64,000 bases of DNA from Paenibacillus sp. RUD330 (GTDB lineage Bacteria > Bacillota > Bacilli > Paenibacillales > Paenibacillaceae): positions 46,001 to 110,000 of the forward strand of contig NZ_CP022655.2 in NCBI RefSeq assembly GCF_002243345.2, written 5' to 3'. The notes below the pieces were generated by a model. It was not told the DNA's origin, did not search any database, and saw only the letters and a list, made by a program, of their open reading frames with translations. A program made the position numbers and the translations under genes. Shown here in pieces: positions 32,326 through 40,626 of the stretch; the first letter of the stretch is position 1; each line of letters begins with the position of its first letter.

Positions 32326-32439
32326 AAAAGCCGCATTCACTCAAGTCCGTTCCCTGCGCCCGAGATCGGCGCGAGGCCTAAGATAGCCGTCTCCCTTGCG
32401 GAGCGTCCATAACCCAATCCTTTAGGAGGAACAATTCCA

Positions 32440-33198
32440 ATGGCGATATCCATCCGTAAAAACCCAAGCGGTGCCCGTTCACGCAAAAAGCGCGAGAATT
32501 TGCTCATGAAGCAGCTTCAAAGGCTGGAGGAGCTTCAGCGGCAGGAAGAGGAAGCCCGCAGGCTGGAGGAAGAGCGCCGCCGCGAGGCGGAGCGGGCCAA
32601 GCGCCGCGAGGAGGAGCTGAGGCTCGAGGAGCTGCGCTTGCAGGAGATGCTGCTGAGAGAGATGGACCGGATGCGCCTGCGGACCGACCGCAAGCGCGGC
32701 AAGCGGCTGTGGACGGCGGAGGAGCGGATGGCGCAGCGCGTCTTCGCGGCGGCTTTGATGGAGACGGCGGCAGCGTCGGCAGCCGCCCATCAGGCGGAGC
32801 AGAGCGGGTATGCCGAAGGCAGGATGGAGGTGCTGTCCGCGGGCGGCGGCAAGCCGGGCCTGCATCGCCTGGCGGAGCGGACGCCGCAGCTGGTCGCGGT
32901 GCAGGGCGGACGATCGGCGTCTCAAGCCAGGGAAGGCTCGCCGACAGGCCCGCTTGCGGAACAGCAAGCCTCCGGGGATGACGTCATGAGTACGGTCAAG
33001 AGAACGAGATCGGCAGGAGCTCATCCGAAGATAGAGGTTGTCGCACAGCTTGTGGAGAAGGCTGCCGTTCGGCGGCGAACGGCCTGGCTCCATGACCGCC
33101 GAATGCGGCGCGGCCCGGCAAGAAGTCCATGCGGCGAGCGCGTGGAGATAGGCGCCTTCGGGAGCCGGAAAGAGGAGGTGACGAAAGGCCTGGACTGA
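32440..33198 (+). CDS. Uncharacterised charged coiled-coil protein downstream of spoIIE
   Basis: I do not recognise this 252-residue protein. Residues ~15-95 are an almost unbroken Arg/Glu/Leu-rich coiled coil (LEELQRQEEEARRLEEERRR). The middle is Ala/Gly-rich and the C-terminal part is basic (AVRRRTAWLHDRRMRRG). There is no signal peptide, membrane helix or cysteine cluster. AGGAGGA about 9 bases before the ATG is a strong ribosome-binding site, and codon use matches neighbouring genes, so it is probably real. It follows spoIIE by 114 bp with no terminator between, so cotranscription with spoIIE and a sporulation role are possible. Highly charged composition makes weak similarities unreliable. 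Confidence 0.65.
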   Translation: MAISIRKNPSGARSRKKRENLLMKQLQRLEELQRQEEEARRLEEERRREAERAKRREEELRLEELRLQEMLLREMDRMRLRTDRKRGKRLWTAEERMAQRVFAAALMETAAASAAAHQAEQSGYAEGRMEVLSAGGGKPGLHRLAERTPQLVAVQGGRSASQAREGSPTGPLAEQQASGDDVMSTVKRTRSAGAHPKIEVVAQLVEKAAVRRRTAWLHDRRMRRGPARSPCGERVEIGAFGSRKEEVTKGLD

Positions 33199-33257
33199 TG
33201 CCCGATTCCATGATCATTATCGCATGCCCTCATTCGGGCGAGGCGTTCCCATACAGC

Positions 33258-33294
33258 AGACCGGCGGCCCCCATTCGGGCTGCCGGTCTTTTTT
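33258..33294 (+). terminator. Rho-independent terminator
   Basis: AGACCGGCGGCCC pairs with GGGCTGCCGGTCT (one G-U pair) across a six-base loop, followed by T6. It ends the spoIIE-side transcription unit. Confidence 0.9.
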
Positions 33295-33307
33295 ATGCCT
33301 GCACCTC

Positions 33308-33336
33308 TTGACAAGGGGATGCATAGGTTATATGGT
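33308..33336 (+). promoter_or_regulatory. SigA promoter of the GntR-ABC exporter operon
   Basis: TTGACA (33308-33313), a 17-base spacer and TATGGT (33331-33336). The -35 is perfect and the -10 has four of six matches. Confidence 0.75.
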
Positions 33337-33357
33337 TAGTTACATGAGTAATTAACC
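33334..33357. promoter_or_regulatory. Inverted-repeat operator overlapping the -10
   Basis: GGTTAGTTAC and GTAATTAACC flank ATGA; the arms match at 9 of 10 positions. It covers the -10 and the likely transcription start and precedes a GntR-family gene, so it is probably that regulator's own operator. Confidence 0.7.
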
Positions 33358-33375
33358 AATTGGGTGGTGGATACA

Positions 33376-33744
33376 GTGACGTTTCCGGTGGATGACGGCC
33401 GCCCGATTTTCATGCAGGTTGCCGAGCGGATTGAGGACGACATCGTCGATGGAAGCTTGGCGGAGGAAGCGCAGGCCCCGTCGACCACTCATTTCGCCCA
33501 GTTCTACGGAATCAATCCCGCGACGGCGGCCAAGGGAGTGAATCTATTGGTGGATCAAGGCATTCTCTACAAGAAGCGGGGAATCGGCATGTTCGTGACG
33601 GAGGGCGCAAGAGAGAAGCTGCTGGCGCGGAGGCGCAATCAGTTCTACGAGCAGTATATCGTGCCGCTGCTGCAAGAGGCGGAGAAGCTGGGGATAAGCG
33701 GGGAGCAGCTCGCTTCTCTCATAACGGACAAAGGGAGGAGCTGA
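33376..33744 (+). CDS. GntR-family transcriptional regulator (YtrA type)
   Basis: A ~122-residue regulator with an N-terminal winged helix-turn-helix (RPIFMQVAERIEDDIVDGSL, NPATAAKGVNLLVDQGILYK, RGIGMFV) and only a short C-terminal helix, as in the YtrA subfamily that controls ABC exporters. Several GTG starts are possible (33364, 33367, 33376). The one at 33376 has GGTGG about five bases upstream and begins at the conserved TFPVDDGRPIF. It is four bases from the ATPase gene, so one operon of repressor, ATPase and permease is clear. The likely target is the inverted repeat at 33334-33357. Confidence 0.87.
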   Translation: MTFPVDDGRPIFMQVAERIEDDIVDGSLAEEAQAPSTTHFAQFYGINPATAAKGVNLLVDQGILYKKRGIGMFVTEGAREKLLARRRNQFYEQYIVPLLQEAEKLGISGEQLASLITDKGRS

Positions 33745-33748
33745 AGAC

Positions 33749-34639
33749 ATGAATGCCGTGGAACTGAAGGGGCTCACGAAGAGCTATGGAGGGCAGCATG
33801 CGCTGGACGGCATTACGCTGAGGATGGAGGAGAACCGGATCTATGGCCTGCTCGGCCGCAACGGGGCGGGCAAGACGACTCTCATGCATGTGCTGACCGC
33901 CCAGCTGTTCGCCACCTCGGGAGAAGTCAAGGTGTTCGGCAGCCATCCTTTCGAGAACGAAGAGATGCTCCGCAAAATCTGCTTCATTAAAGAGAGCCAG
34001 AAATACCCGGAAAACTTCCATGTGCACGATGTCCTGGCCGTAGCTTCGTCGCTGTACCCGCGCTGGAGCCAAGAGACGGCGGAGCAGCTGCTCAAGGAAT
34101 TCCGTCTGCCGGTGAAAAAGCGCGTGAAGAAGCTCTCCCGCGGCATGCTGTCGGCTGTCGGCATCATCGTCGGCCTTGCGAGCCGCGCCGAGCTGACGCT
34201 GTTCGACGAGCCTTATCTCGGCCTGGATGCGGTCGCGCGGGAAATTTTCTACCGCAATCTGATTCAGGAATATGCCGAGCTTCCCCGCACGATCGTGCTT
34301 TCATCCCATCTTATCGACGAAGTGAGCGGGCTGCTGGAGCATATCTATCTGATCGACCGAGGCCGGCTCATCCTGGACGAGGAGGCGGAGCTGCTCCGGT
34401 CGCGGGCGTACAGCGTCGCCGGTCCGGCTGCCAAGGTGGACGCCTTCCTTCGGGGACGAAGCGTGCTGGGCAAGGAGCTTCTGGGCGGGTTTCTCCGCGC
34501 CTCCGTGCTCGGAGAGCTGGGCGACGGCGGCATGGCGGCAGCCAGGACGGCCGGCCTCGAGGCGGCGCCGCTCACCCTGCAGCAGCTGGTCGTGCAGATG
34601 ACCGTGAACGAATCTGGAAACGAGGAGGGGTCGGCATGA
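33749..34639 (+). CDS. ABC exporter ATPase (YtrB-like)
   Basis: A 296-residue ABC ATPase with Walker A GRNGAGKTT, Walker B LTLFDEPYLGLD and switch histidine SSHLID. The signature motif is LSRGM instead of LSGGQ, usual in this exporter subclass. The C-terminal ~80 residues after the nucleotide domain are less conserved. AGGGAGGAG precedes the ATG. It overlaps the permease gene by four bases (ATGA). With the GntR gene it forms a drug- or peptide-stress exporter module of YtrABC type; the substrate cannot be read from sequence. Confidence 0.88.
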   Translation: MNAVELKGLTKSYGGQHALDGITLRMEENRIYGLLGRNGAGKTTLMHVLTAQLFATSGEVKVFGSHPFENEEMLRKICFIKESQKYPENFHVHDVLAVASSLYPRWSQETAEQLLKEFRLPVKKRVKKLSRGMLSAVGIIVGLASRAELTLFDEPYLGLDAVAREIFYRNLIQEYAELPRTIVLSSHLIDEVSGLLEHIYLIDRGRLILDEEAELLRSRAYSVAGPAAKVDAFLRGRSVLGKELLGGFLRASVLGELGDGGMAAARTAGLEAAPLTLQQLVVQMTVNESGNEEGSA

Positions 34640-35334
34640 AGAACCGGACGGCAAGCGTAGCGCTCATGCATGCCAGGGACAAGTGGACCTGGCTGTACAT
34701 TCCCTGGATGGTGCTTCTGTCCAGCTTCATCGTCAATTTTGCGATCGGACTCATCGCGCGGCCGGATAACTTCACGACGGGCGGACTGTTGTCCATCCTG
34801 ATCTATATGCTGGTCGCCGGCATGATCGTCATCCACCAGACGTTCTCCTTCGCGCTCGGCCTATGCATCACCCGCCGCAGCTATTTTGCCGGGACGGCCG
34901 CGGCGGCCGTCGGCTTCATCCTCCTGTCGGCTGTGCTGCTTACCGTCATGCTTCTGCTGGAACGGGCGACCGGCGCATGGGGAGTCGGCCTTCATTTCTT
35001 CGAGATCCCATACCTCAGCGATTCCGGAGCGGGACTCGCGCTATGGACGTTCTTCAGCCTGCTGCTGTTCATGTTTTTCGGGGGCTTGGCGACGGGAAGC
35101 CTGTTCCGCCGCTTCGGCAAAAAGGGGTTGTTCTCCTTCTTCCTCCTGTGCATGCTCGGCTTTGGAGGCTGGACGGCGGTCGTGACGGCCAAAAACTGGT
35201 GGCGGGGCGTCGGCAGCTGGCTCATGAAGCTCGACTTCACGATCGTCCAGACGACCTTTCTCCTGCTCGCCTGCGCCTTGGCGCTGGCCGCAATCTCGTA
35301 CATGCTGCTGCGGCGCTCCACCGTCCAGACCTAA
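34636..35334 (+). CDS. ABC exporter permease, six membrane segments
   Basis: This 232-residue membrane protein has six hydrophobic segments (WLYIPWMVLLSSFIVNFAIG, LLSILIYMLVAGMIVI, and so on) and no long extracellular loop. It has no strong family motif that I recognise; assignment as the partner permease rests on the four-base overlap with the ATPase gene and topology. ATG follows GGAGGGGTCGGC. A terminator follows it, closing the operon. Confidence 0.75.
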   Translation: MKNRTASVALMHARDKWTWLYIPWMVLLSSFIVNFAIGLIARPDNFTTGGLLSILIYMLVAGMIVIHQTFSFALGLCITRRSYFAGTAAAAVGFILLSAVLLTVMLLLERATGAWGVGLHFFEIPYLSDSGAGLALWTFFSLLLFMFFGGLATGSLFRRFGKKGLFSFFLLCMLGFGGWTAVVTAKNWWRGVGSWLMKLDFTIVQTTFLLLACALALAAISYMLLRRSTVQT

Positions 35335-35348
35335 AAGCCGCTTCCTAT

Positions 35349-35383
35349 CCGCGTTCCCCTGTCGAGGGGAACGCGGTTTTTTT
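35349..35383 (+). terminator. Rho-independent terminator after the ABC exporter
   Basis: A perfect 12-bp stem CCGCGTTCCCCT/AGGGGAACGCGG with loop GTCG and a T7 tract. Confidence 0.95.
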
Positions 35384-35409
35384 ATTTTGCCTGCGGGATG
35401 GCATATAAT
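35381..35409 (+). promoter_or_regulatory. Possible namA promoter
   Basis: TATAAT at 35404-35409 is a perfect -10; the hexamer 17 bases upstream (TTTATT) is a poor -35 and overlaps the preceding T-tract. Confidence 0.35.
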
Positions 35410-35457
35410 AGAGGCAAGTCGATATGACCGGAAGCAGAGAAAGAAGGAGTGAGTGGA

Positions 35458-36492
35458 ATGGCCAAGCTGTCGGACAAGATCATCCTGGGCAATCTCGAAC
35501 TGAAGAATCGGATCGTCATGCCGCCGATGTGCCAATACTCGGTCGAAGCCGAGGACGGCACGCCGAACGAATGGCATTACGTGCATTATGTATCGCGTGC
35601 GGTTGGCGGCACCGGGCTGATTATCATGGAAATGACCAATGTCGAGCCGGACGGACGGATTACGAACCGCTGCCTCGGCCTGTGGTCCGATGAGCAGATT
35701 CCGGCCTATAAGCGCATCGTGGACGAGTGCCGGCGCTACGGAGCCAAGGTCGGCGTGCAGATCGCGCATGCCGGGCGCAAGGCGACCGATGCGGCTGTGC
35801 CGGTCAGCTCTTCTCCGATTCCCGTCGAGCCGGAGGGCTGGAAGACTCCCAGGGAGCTTACGACGGAGGAGGCGGAAGCCCAGGTGGAGCTGTTCCGCCA
35901 AGCTGCCCGCCGCGCGGTGGAGGCCGGGTTCGACACGATCGAGCTGCATGGCGCCCACGGCTATCTGATCCACCAGTTCCATTCCCCGTCTCTCAACCGC
36001 CGGACGGACAAGTACGGACAGGACAGGATGCTCTTCGGCTGCGAGGTGATCCGGGCGGTCAAAGAGGTGCTTCCGGAAGGCATGCCGCTCGTCATGCGGA
36101 TTTCGGCCATGGAATATATAACAGGCGGGTACGATCTGGACTACGGCGCCGAGCTGGCCCGCCGCTATCAGGAAGCCGGCGTCGATGCCTTCGATGTCTC
36201 CTCCGGCGGAGAAGCCCCTCCGAACGGCGTTCTGCAGCCGGGCAATTACCCGGCCTATCAGGCTCCGATGGCCCGCAGGATCAAGGAGGAGACGGGCCTT
36301 CCCGTCATCGCTGTCGGCATGCTCGACGAGCCCGAAGTCGCCGCCGCAGTCGTCGGCACAGGCGATGCGGATCTGGCTGCCGTCGGCCGCGCGATGCTGC
36401 GCAATCCTTACTGGGCGGTCGATGCCATCCTCAAGACGGAGGGCGGCCGCACGGAGCAGGCTCCTTACAAGCGGGGATATCCTTTGCGCTAA
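35458..36492 (+). CDS. namA: NADPH dehydrogenase NamA/YqjM (old yellow enzyme family)
   Basis: A 344-residue FMN-dependent ene-reductase. The thermophilic-like OYE pattern is clear: NRIVMPPMCQYS with Cys in the FMN-binding loop, VGVQIAHAGRKA, ELHGAHGYLIHQFHSPSLNR with the paired histidines, and DVSSGG. YqjM reduces alpha,beta-unsaturated carbonyls and nitro compounds using NADPH and helps in oxidative or xenobiotic stress. AAGGAG 8 bases before the ATG at 35458 fixes the start. In B. subtilis yqjM lies elsewhere, so this is a local insertion between spoIIE and yabS. Confidence 0.94.
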   Translation: MAKLSDKIILGNLELKNRIVMPPMCQYSVEAEDGTPNEWHYVHYVSRAVGGTGLIIMEMTNVEPDGRITNRCLGLWSDEQIPAYKRIVDECRRYGAKVGVQIAHAGRKATDAAVPVSSSPIPVEPEGWKTPRELTTEEAEAQVELFRQAARRAVEAGFDTIELHGAHGYLIHQFHSPSLNRRTDKYGQDRMLFGCEVIRAVKEVLPEGMPLVMRISAMEYITGGYDLDYGAELARRYQEAGVDAFDVSSGGEAPPNGVLQPGNYPAYQAPMARRIKEETGLPVIAVGMLDEPEVAAAVVGTGDADLAAVGRAMLRNPYWAVDAILKTEGGRTEQAPYKRGYPLR

Positions 36493-36581
36493 GTTATGAA
36501 TCCTTCCGGAATCGGGAAAGCTGGTAGATAGATAAGTTGATTTCTAGACTTACCTGCATCCCAAGTTCTGGAGGGTAAATC

Positions 36582-37307
36582 ATGAAACAAATTCTGCTTA
36601 TAACGGACGGCTGCTCCAATGTCGGTCTCAGCCCCGTCGTCGCGGCCGCTCAGGCGCTGTCGGACGGCATCACGGTGAATGTGGTCGGCGTGCTCGACGG
36701 CGGGGACCTCGGCGAATACGGAGCCAAGGAAATTCAGGAGATCGCCCATGCGGGCGGCGGCATGAGCCGGATGGCGAACACCCGCCAGCTGTCGCAGACG
36801 GTGCAGATGATGACGCGCAAAACCGTTGTGCAGACGATTCAGCAGGTCGTGCAGAAGGAACTGAAGTCGGTGCTCGGCGGCGAAGGCGCCATCGAGGAGC
36901 TGCCGCCGGAGAAGCGCAGCGAGGTCGTGCGCGTGATGGACGAGCTCGGAGAGACGAGCAAGCTGCGGGTCGCGCTGCTCATCGACGCCAGCGCCAGCAT
37001 GAAGCCCAAGATGGCGGCCGTGGAAGAAGCCATCCGCGACCTGATGCTCAGCCTGCAGTCGAGGCAGGGAATCAGCGAGCTGTCCGTCTTTCATTTCCCA
37101 GGCAATGGGCATGGCGACGACGCTTCCCTGGATCTGGACTGGACGACCAATCTGAGCGGCGTGCAGTCTCTGTTTCCCAAGCTGCAGATGCGCGGCACGA
37201 CGCCGACTGGCCCCGCCCTGCTGCAGGTCATCGAGCATTATCGCGGCAGGGACGACCGGAGGCGGGGCGGCGAAGAGGACGGGATGATGAGTGGATACGT
37301 CGTTTAA
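36582..37307 (+). CDS. yabS: VWA-domain protein YabS
   Basis: A 241-residue protein with two parts: an N-terminal segment MKQILLITDGCSNVGLSP that itself looks like a half VWA fold, and a VWA domain with the metal-binding MIDAS motif DASASM and a Thr in RGTTPTGPAL. The order spoIIE-yabS-yabT is as in B. subtilis, where yabS is sporulation-associated but uncharacterised. GGAGGGT precedes the ATG. Its end overlaps yabT by 17 bases, so the VWA protein and the kinase are probably functional partners. Confidence 0.88.
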   Translation: MKQILLITDGCSNVGLSPVVAAAQALSDGITVNVVGVLDGGDLGEYGAKEIQEIAHAGGGMSRMANTRQLSQTVQMMTRKTVVQTIQQVVQKELKSVLGGEGAIEELPPEKRSEVVRVMDELGETSKLRVALLIDASASMKPKMAAVEEAIRDLMLSLQSRQGISELSVFHFPGNGHGDDASLDLDWTTNLSGVQSLFPKLQMRGTTPTGPALLQVIEHYRGRDDRRRGGEEDGMMSGYVV

Positions 37308-38229
37308 GCTTCATTTGGATAAAGGGATGGTCATTACCGGCAAGTGGCGCAAGCGCCGCTACCGGGTCGAGCGCATGCTCGGAGAAGGGGCCAACGGCAA
37401 GGTGTACCTGGTCGAGCGGGATCGGCGCCTGCTGGCGCTGAAGGTCGGCTCGGATACGGTCGACCTGCAGTCCGAGATCAACGTGCTGCAGGCGCTGGAA
37501 GGCCGGGCCGGGAGCCGGGCCGAGCCTTTCCTGCATGACGTCGACGATTTGAAGCTCGCAGGCGGCAAGGAATATCCGTTCTATGTGATGAAATATGTGC
37601 GGGGAACGAAGCTCCCCGCCTTTCTTGCTGCCCGGGGACCGGAATGGTTTCCGATCGCGGGCTACAACCTGCTGCAGCGGCTGGCCGAGCTGCATGAGTC
37701 GGGATGGGCCTTCGGCGATCTCAAGATGGACAATATCCTTGCGGCCGAATACGGGCATGTGGAGCTGGTCGATTACGGCGGCGTCACAGCGTTCGGCAAG
37801 AGCATCCGCCAGTTCACGGAGATTTACGACCGCGGCTATTGGAATGCGGGCACTCGCGCCTCGGATGCGGCTTACGACCTTTTCTCCTTCGGGGTGCTGT
37901 GCGTCCAGCTGTTTCAGGAAAAGGCGCTCTACCGCCATACGGCCGGCACCCTGCCGCAAAACCGCTCGCCGCAGGAGCTGCTGAAGCTTGCCTCGGAAAG
38001 CCCGGAGCTGCGTCCGTTCGCAGGCTGGCTGGAAAGGGCTTTTGCCGGCGGCTTCCGGAATGCGGAGGAGGCTGGAGCTGCATGGAGCGTCGTCATGCGG
38101 AGAATCGGGACGGGGGGCGGCCCGAGGAAGCGGGCAGGCGCCGTCCCGGGCTGGACGAAGGCGCTGTTCCTGCTGTCGTCCGGAGCTCTCGCCGCGGTGC
38201 TGTACTGGCTGCTGCTCGGACAAGGCTAA
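37291..38229 (+). CDS. yabT: Hanks-type Ser/Thr kinase YabT with a C-terminal membrane anchor
   Basis: The 312-residue kinase has a glycine loop LGEGANGKVYLV, ATP-binding Lys in ALKV, catalytic loop FGDLKMDN and metal-binding DYGG. HRD and DFG are thus FGD and DYG, as in divergent YabT-like kinases. The C-terminal helix (LFLLSSGALAAVLYWLLL) anchors it; there is no extracellular sensor domain. B. subtilis YabT is expressed in sporulation, binds DNA and phosphorylates RecA. GTG start, with AGAGGA ~11 bases upstream, inside the end of yabS. Orthology rests on both domain plan and gene order. Confidence 0.9.
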   Translation: MDTSFKLHLDKGMVITGKWRKRRYRVERMLGEGANGKVYLVERDRRLLALKVGSDTVDLQSEINVLQALEGRAGSRAEPFLHDVDDLKLAGGKEYPFYVMKYVRGTKLPAFLAARGPEWFPIAGYNLLQRLAELHESGWAFGDLKMDNILAAEYGHVELVDYGGVTAFGKSIRQFTEIYDRGYWNAGTRASDAAYDLFSFGVLCVQLFQEKALYRHTAGTLPQNRSPQELLKLASESPELRPFAGWLERAFAGGFRNAEEAGAAWSVVMRRIGTGGGPRKRAGAVPGWTKALFLLSSGALAAVLYWLLLGQG

Positions 38230-38262
38230 GGAAAGGCTTTGTTCAAGCCAGGGAGCCTGACG

Positions 38263-38385
38263 GGTTCTGAGAAAGGTATTGAAGAAGCTTAAAGAGTCTG
38301 AAAAGCGCCAGGTCCTTCTGAAAGCTGTAAAAGGTTCTGAAAGAGCTCCAGGGGTTCTCAAAGAGTATTTAAGGGTTCTCAAAGA
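38263..38385. repeat. Degenerate TTCTgAAAGag repeats between yabT and tilS
   Basis: The string TTCTSAAAG or a near variant occurs at about 38265, 38297, 38316, 38335, 38356 and 38377. The last four are 19-21 bases apart, near two helical turns. They fill most of the 247-bp gap, in which no gene is seen. No promoter or T-tract terminator was found beside them. Confidence 0.6.
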
Positions 38386-38476
38386 GCTGGAACAATTCAA
38401 AAGGAGCTCTGAACGTTCGAAAGGGCCGGAAAGAAGCGGGACGCGAGGATGAAGCAAGCAGCGGGAGGGTTGGAGC

Positions 38477-39931
38477 ATGGAGAGGCTGGACGAGGAGCTG
38501 GAGCGCGCATTCAAGGAGCGGCTATGGGAACGGGGGGCCGCGATCGTCGTCGCCGTCAGCGGCGGACCTGATTCCATGGCTCTGCTGCATGCGCTCCATG
38601 CGGCTGCCGCGCGCTGGGAGCTGCGGCTTGGGGCGGCCCATGCGAATCACGGCTTCAGGCCGGAGGAGTCGAGGTCCGAGCATGAGGGAGTGCGGGCATT
38701 CGCCGAACGGCTCGGCATCCCTTTTTACTCCGCGGAGCTGGATGTGCCGGCTTATCTGGAGAGCAGAGGCGGCAACAAGCAGGATGCGGCCCGCAAGCTG
38801 CGCTACAAGTTCCTGCATGAAGCCGCGGCAGCCCACGGGGCGTCGGCGATCGCGCTTGCCCACCATGCGGACGACCAGGCGGAAACGGTGCTGATGCGGA
38901 TCATCCGGGGCACGGCGCCGTCCGGCCTGGCGGGCATTGCGCCCCGGCGCAGCGAAGGGGGAGTGGAACTTATCCGTCCTCTCCTGCGTATAGGCAAGTC
39001 GGACCTCCTGGATTATTGCCGCCGCTTCGGCGTTCCTTCCTTCACGGACAGCAGCAACGAGCATCCGGATTACTTCCGCAACGCCGTGCGGCTCGAAGCG
39101 ATTCCTTCGCTGGAGCGATTCAACGCCAGGCTGCGGCCGTCGCTGTGCCGGCTTGCCGAGGCCGCCTCGGCGGAAGCCGATTTCCTGGACCGGGAAACGG
39201 AGTCCCTCCACCGGTCCCTGGTCGCCTCCACCGCAGGCGGAATGACGATGCGGGGCGCGGATTTGGCGGGTCTCCACGTCGCTTTACAAAGGAGATTGAT
39301 TAAACTAATATTAGATTATCTCGCTCTGGAAAAGGAACCCACCGGGTTTGAAGAGGTGGAGAATATACGTCTTGGCGCCCTGGCGGCGAAGCCGTCCAAC
39401 TGGCGCATCGACCTCTCCCGCGGGCTGCGCTTCCGCCGGGAGTACGGGCAGCTCTCCTGGGAGCGGCGCCCCGCCGTGAAGGCAGCCCTGGAGGAACGCG
39501 AGGCTCCGCTGGAAGGACGGCTCGTGCTTGAAGAGGCGGGCCTTCTGTTTGCATTCCGGACGCTGGAGGCTCTGGACGGGGAAGCGCACGGGAAGGCGGC
39601 GGCGCAGGCGGGTCCGCACCGCGCCGTATTCGACCTGGATAAGCTGTCGCTTCCTCTCGCCGTGCGGCCCCGCAGGGCGGGCGACCGGATGAGCGCGATG
39701 GGACTAAACGGCACCAAAAAGGTGCAAGATATGTTCGTTGACGCCAAGGTTCCGCCGTCCCGCAGGGACTTGCTGCCGCTTCTGTGCGACGGCGAGGGAA
39801 CAATCCTTTGGATTCCGGGCATCCGCCGCTCGGCCGAAGCTGCGGCGGAGCCCGACACCCGGCGGCTGCTCGTCGTCGAATCGGCGCCGATTGTCGCCCT
39901 CGGCTTCGGCGGCGAAGAGAATGGAGAATAA
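38477..39931 (+). CDS. tilS: tRNA(Ile)-lysidine synthase TilS
   Basis: A 484-residue N-type ATP pyrophosphatase with the P-loop SGGPDS at residues 28-33. AHANHGFRPEESRSE and LAHHADDQAETVLMRIIRG are diagnostic. TilS converts C34 of the CAU anticodon of minor tRNA-Ile to lysidine so that it reads AUA; it is essential. The C-terminal substrate-binding domain includes MGLNGTKKVQDMFVDAKVP. GGGAGGGTTGGAGC precedes the ATG. hpt follows 54 bp downstream, as in B. subtilis. Confidence 0.95.
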   Translation: MERLDEELERAFKERLWERGAAIVVAVSGGPDSMALLHALHAAAARWELRLGAAHANHGFRPEESRSEHEGVRAFAERLGIPFYSAELDVPAYLESRGGNKQDAARKLRYKFLHEAAAAHGASAIALAHHADDQAETVLMRIIRGTAPSGLAGIAPRRSEGGVELIRPLLRIGKSDLLDYCRRFGVPSFTDSSNEHPDYFRNAVRLEAIPSLERFNARLRPSLCRLAEAASAEADFLDRETESLHRSLVASTAGGMTMRGADLAGLHVALQRRLIKLILDYLALEKEPTGFEEVENIRLGALAAKPSNWRIDLSRGLRFRREYGQLSWERRPAVKAALEEREAPLEGRLVLEEAGLLFAFRTLEALDGEAHGKAAAQAGPHRAVFDLDKLSLPLAVRPRRAGDRMSAMGLNGTKKVQDMFVDAKVPPSRRDLLPLLCDGEGTILWIPGIRRSAEAAAEPDTRRLLVVESAPIVALGFGGEENGE

Positions 39932-39985
39932 CCAGGCTTATTGGATTCATAAATATAGGATTAAGGTCATCGGGAGGAACACAAC

Positions 39986-40525
39986 TTGCATAACGACATT
40001 CAAGAGATTCTGCACAGCGAGGAAGAGATCCAGAGGAAGGTCAAGGAGCTCGGAGAGATTCTGACCGGCGATTACGAGGGCCGCAACCCGCTTGTCATCT
40101 GCGTGCTCAAGGGTGCGTTTATTTTCATGGCGGACCTGGTTAAGGAAATACGCGTCCCTCTGGAGATGGACTTCATGGCCGTATCGAGCTATGGAGCTTC
40201 CACGAAATCCTCCGGGGTCGTCAAGATCATCAAGGATCTGGACGTCTCCGTGGAAGGCCGCGACGTGCTGATCGTGGAGGACATCATCGACAGCGGGCTC
40301 ACGCTCAGCTATCTGATCGACGTGCTGGAGCGGCGCAACGCCAAGTCCGTCACGGTCGTCACCCTCTTCGACAAGCCGTCTGGACGCTCGGTCGATCTTG
40401 ATGCCGACTATACCGGCTTCACGCTTCCGGATGCTTTCGTCGTCGGATACGGCCTCGATTATGCGGAATACTACCGCAATCTCCCTTACATCGGCATCCT
40501 GAAACCGGAAGTCTACACCAAATAG
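39986..40525 (+). CDS. hpt: Hypoxanthine phosphoribosyltransferase
   Basis: A 179-residue purine salvage enzyme converting hypoxanthine/guanine and PRPP to IMP/GMP. The PRPP-binding motif [11 protein letters not shown] and the early [17 protein letters not shown] are both present. The start is TTG at 39986, preceded by GGGAGGAAC at the right distance; no better ATG exists. It lies between tilS and ftsH as in B. subtilis, where Hpt forms complexes with TilS and helps to activate ftsH expression, a known link that this layout preserves. Confidence 0.95.
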   Translation: MHNDIQEILHSEEEIQRKVKELGEILTGDYEGRNPLVICVLKGAFIFMADLVKEIRVPLEMDFMAVSSYGASTKSSGVVKIIKDLDVSVEGRDVLIVEDIIDSGLTLSYLIDVLERRNAKSVTVVTLFDKPSGRSVDLDADYTGFTLPDAFVVGYGLDYAEYYRNLPYIGILKPEVYTK

Positions 40526-40567
40526 CCCCTTTGCGATTTCCCTTGCCTGCCCTGAACCGGGGTTCTG

Positions 40568-40597
40568 TTGAGATGGTCAGACAGGCTATGGTAAAAT
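40568..40597 (+). promoter_or_regulatory. SigA promoter of ftsH
   Basis: TTGAGA and TAAAAT, each five of six to consensus, with an 18-base spacer, about 30 bases before the ftsH ATG. Confidence 0.75.
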
Positions 40598-40626
40598 ATT
40601 TGAAGCGTCTTGAGAGGAGGTAGGGG

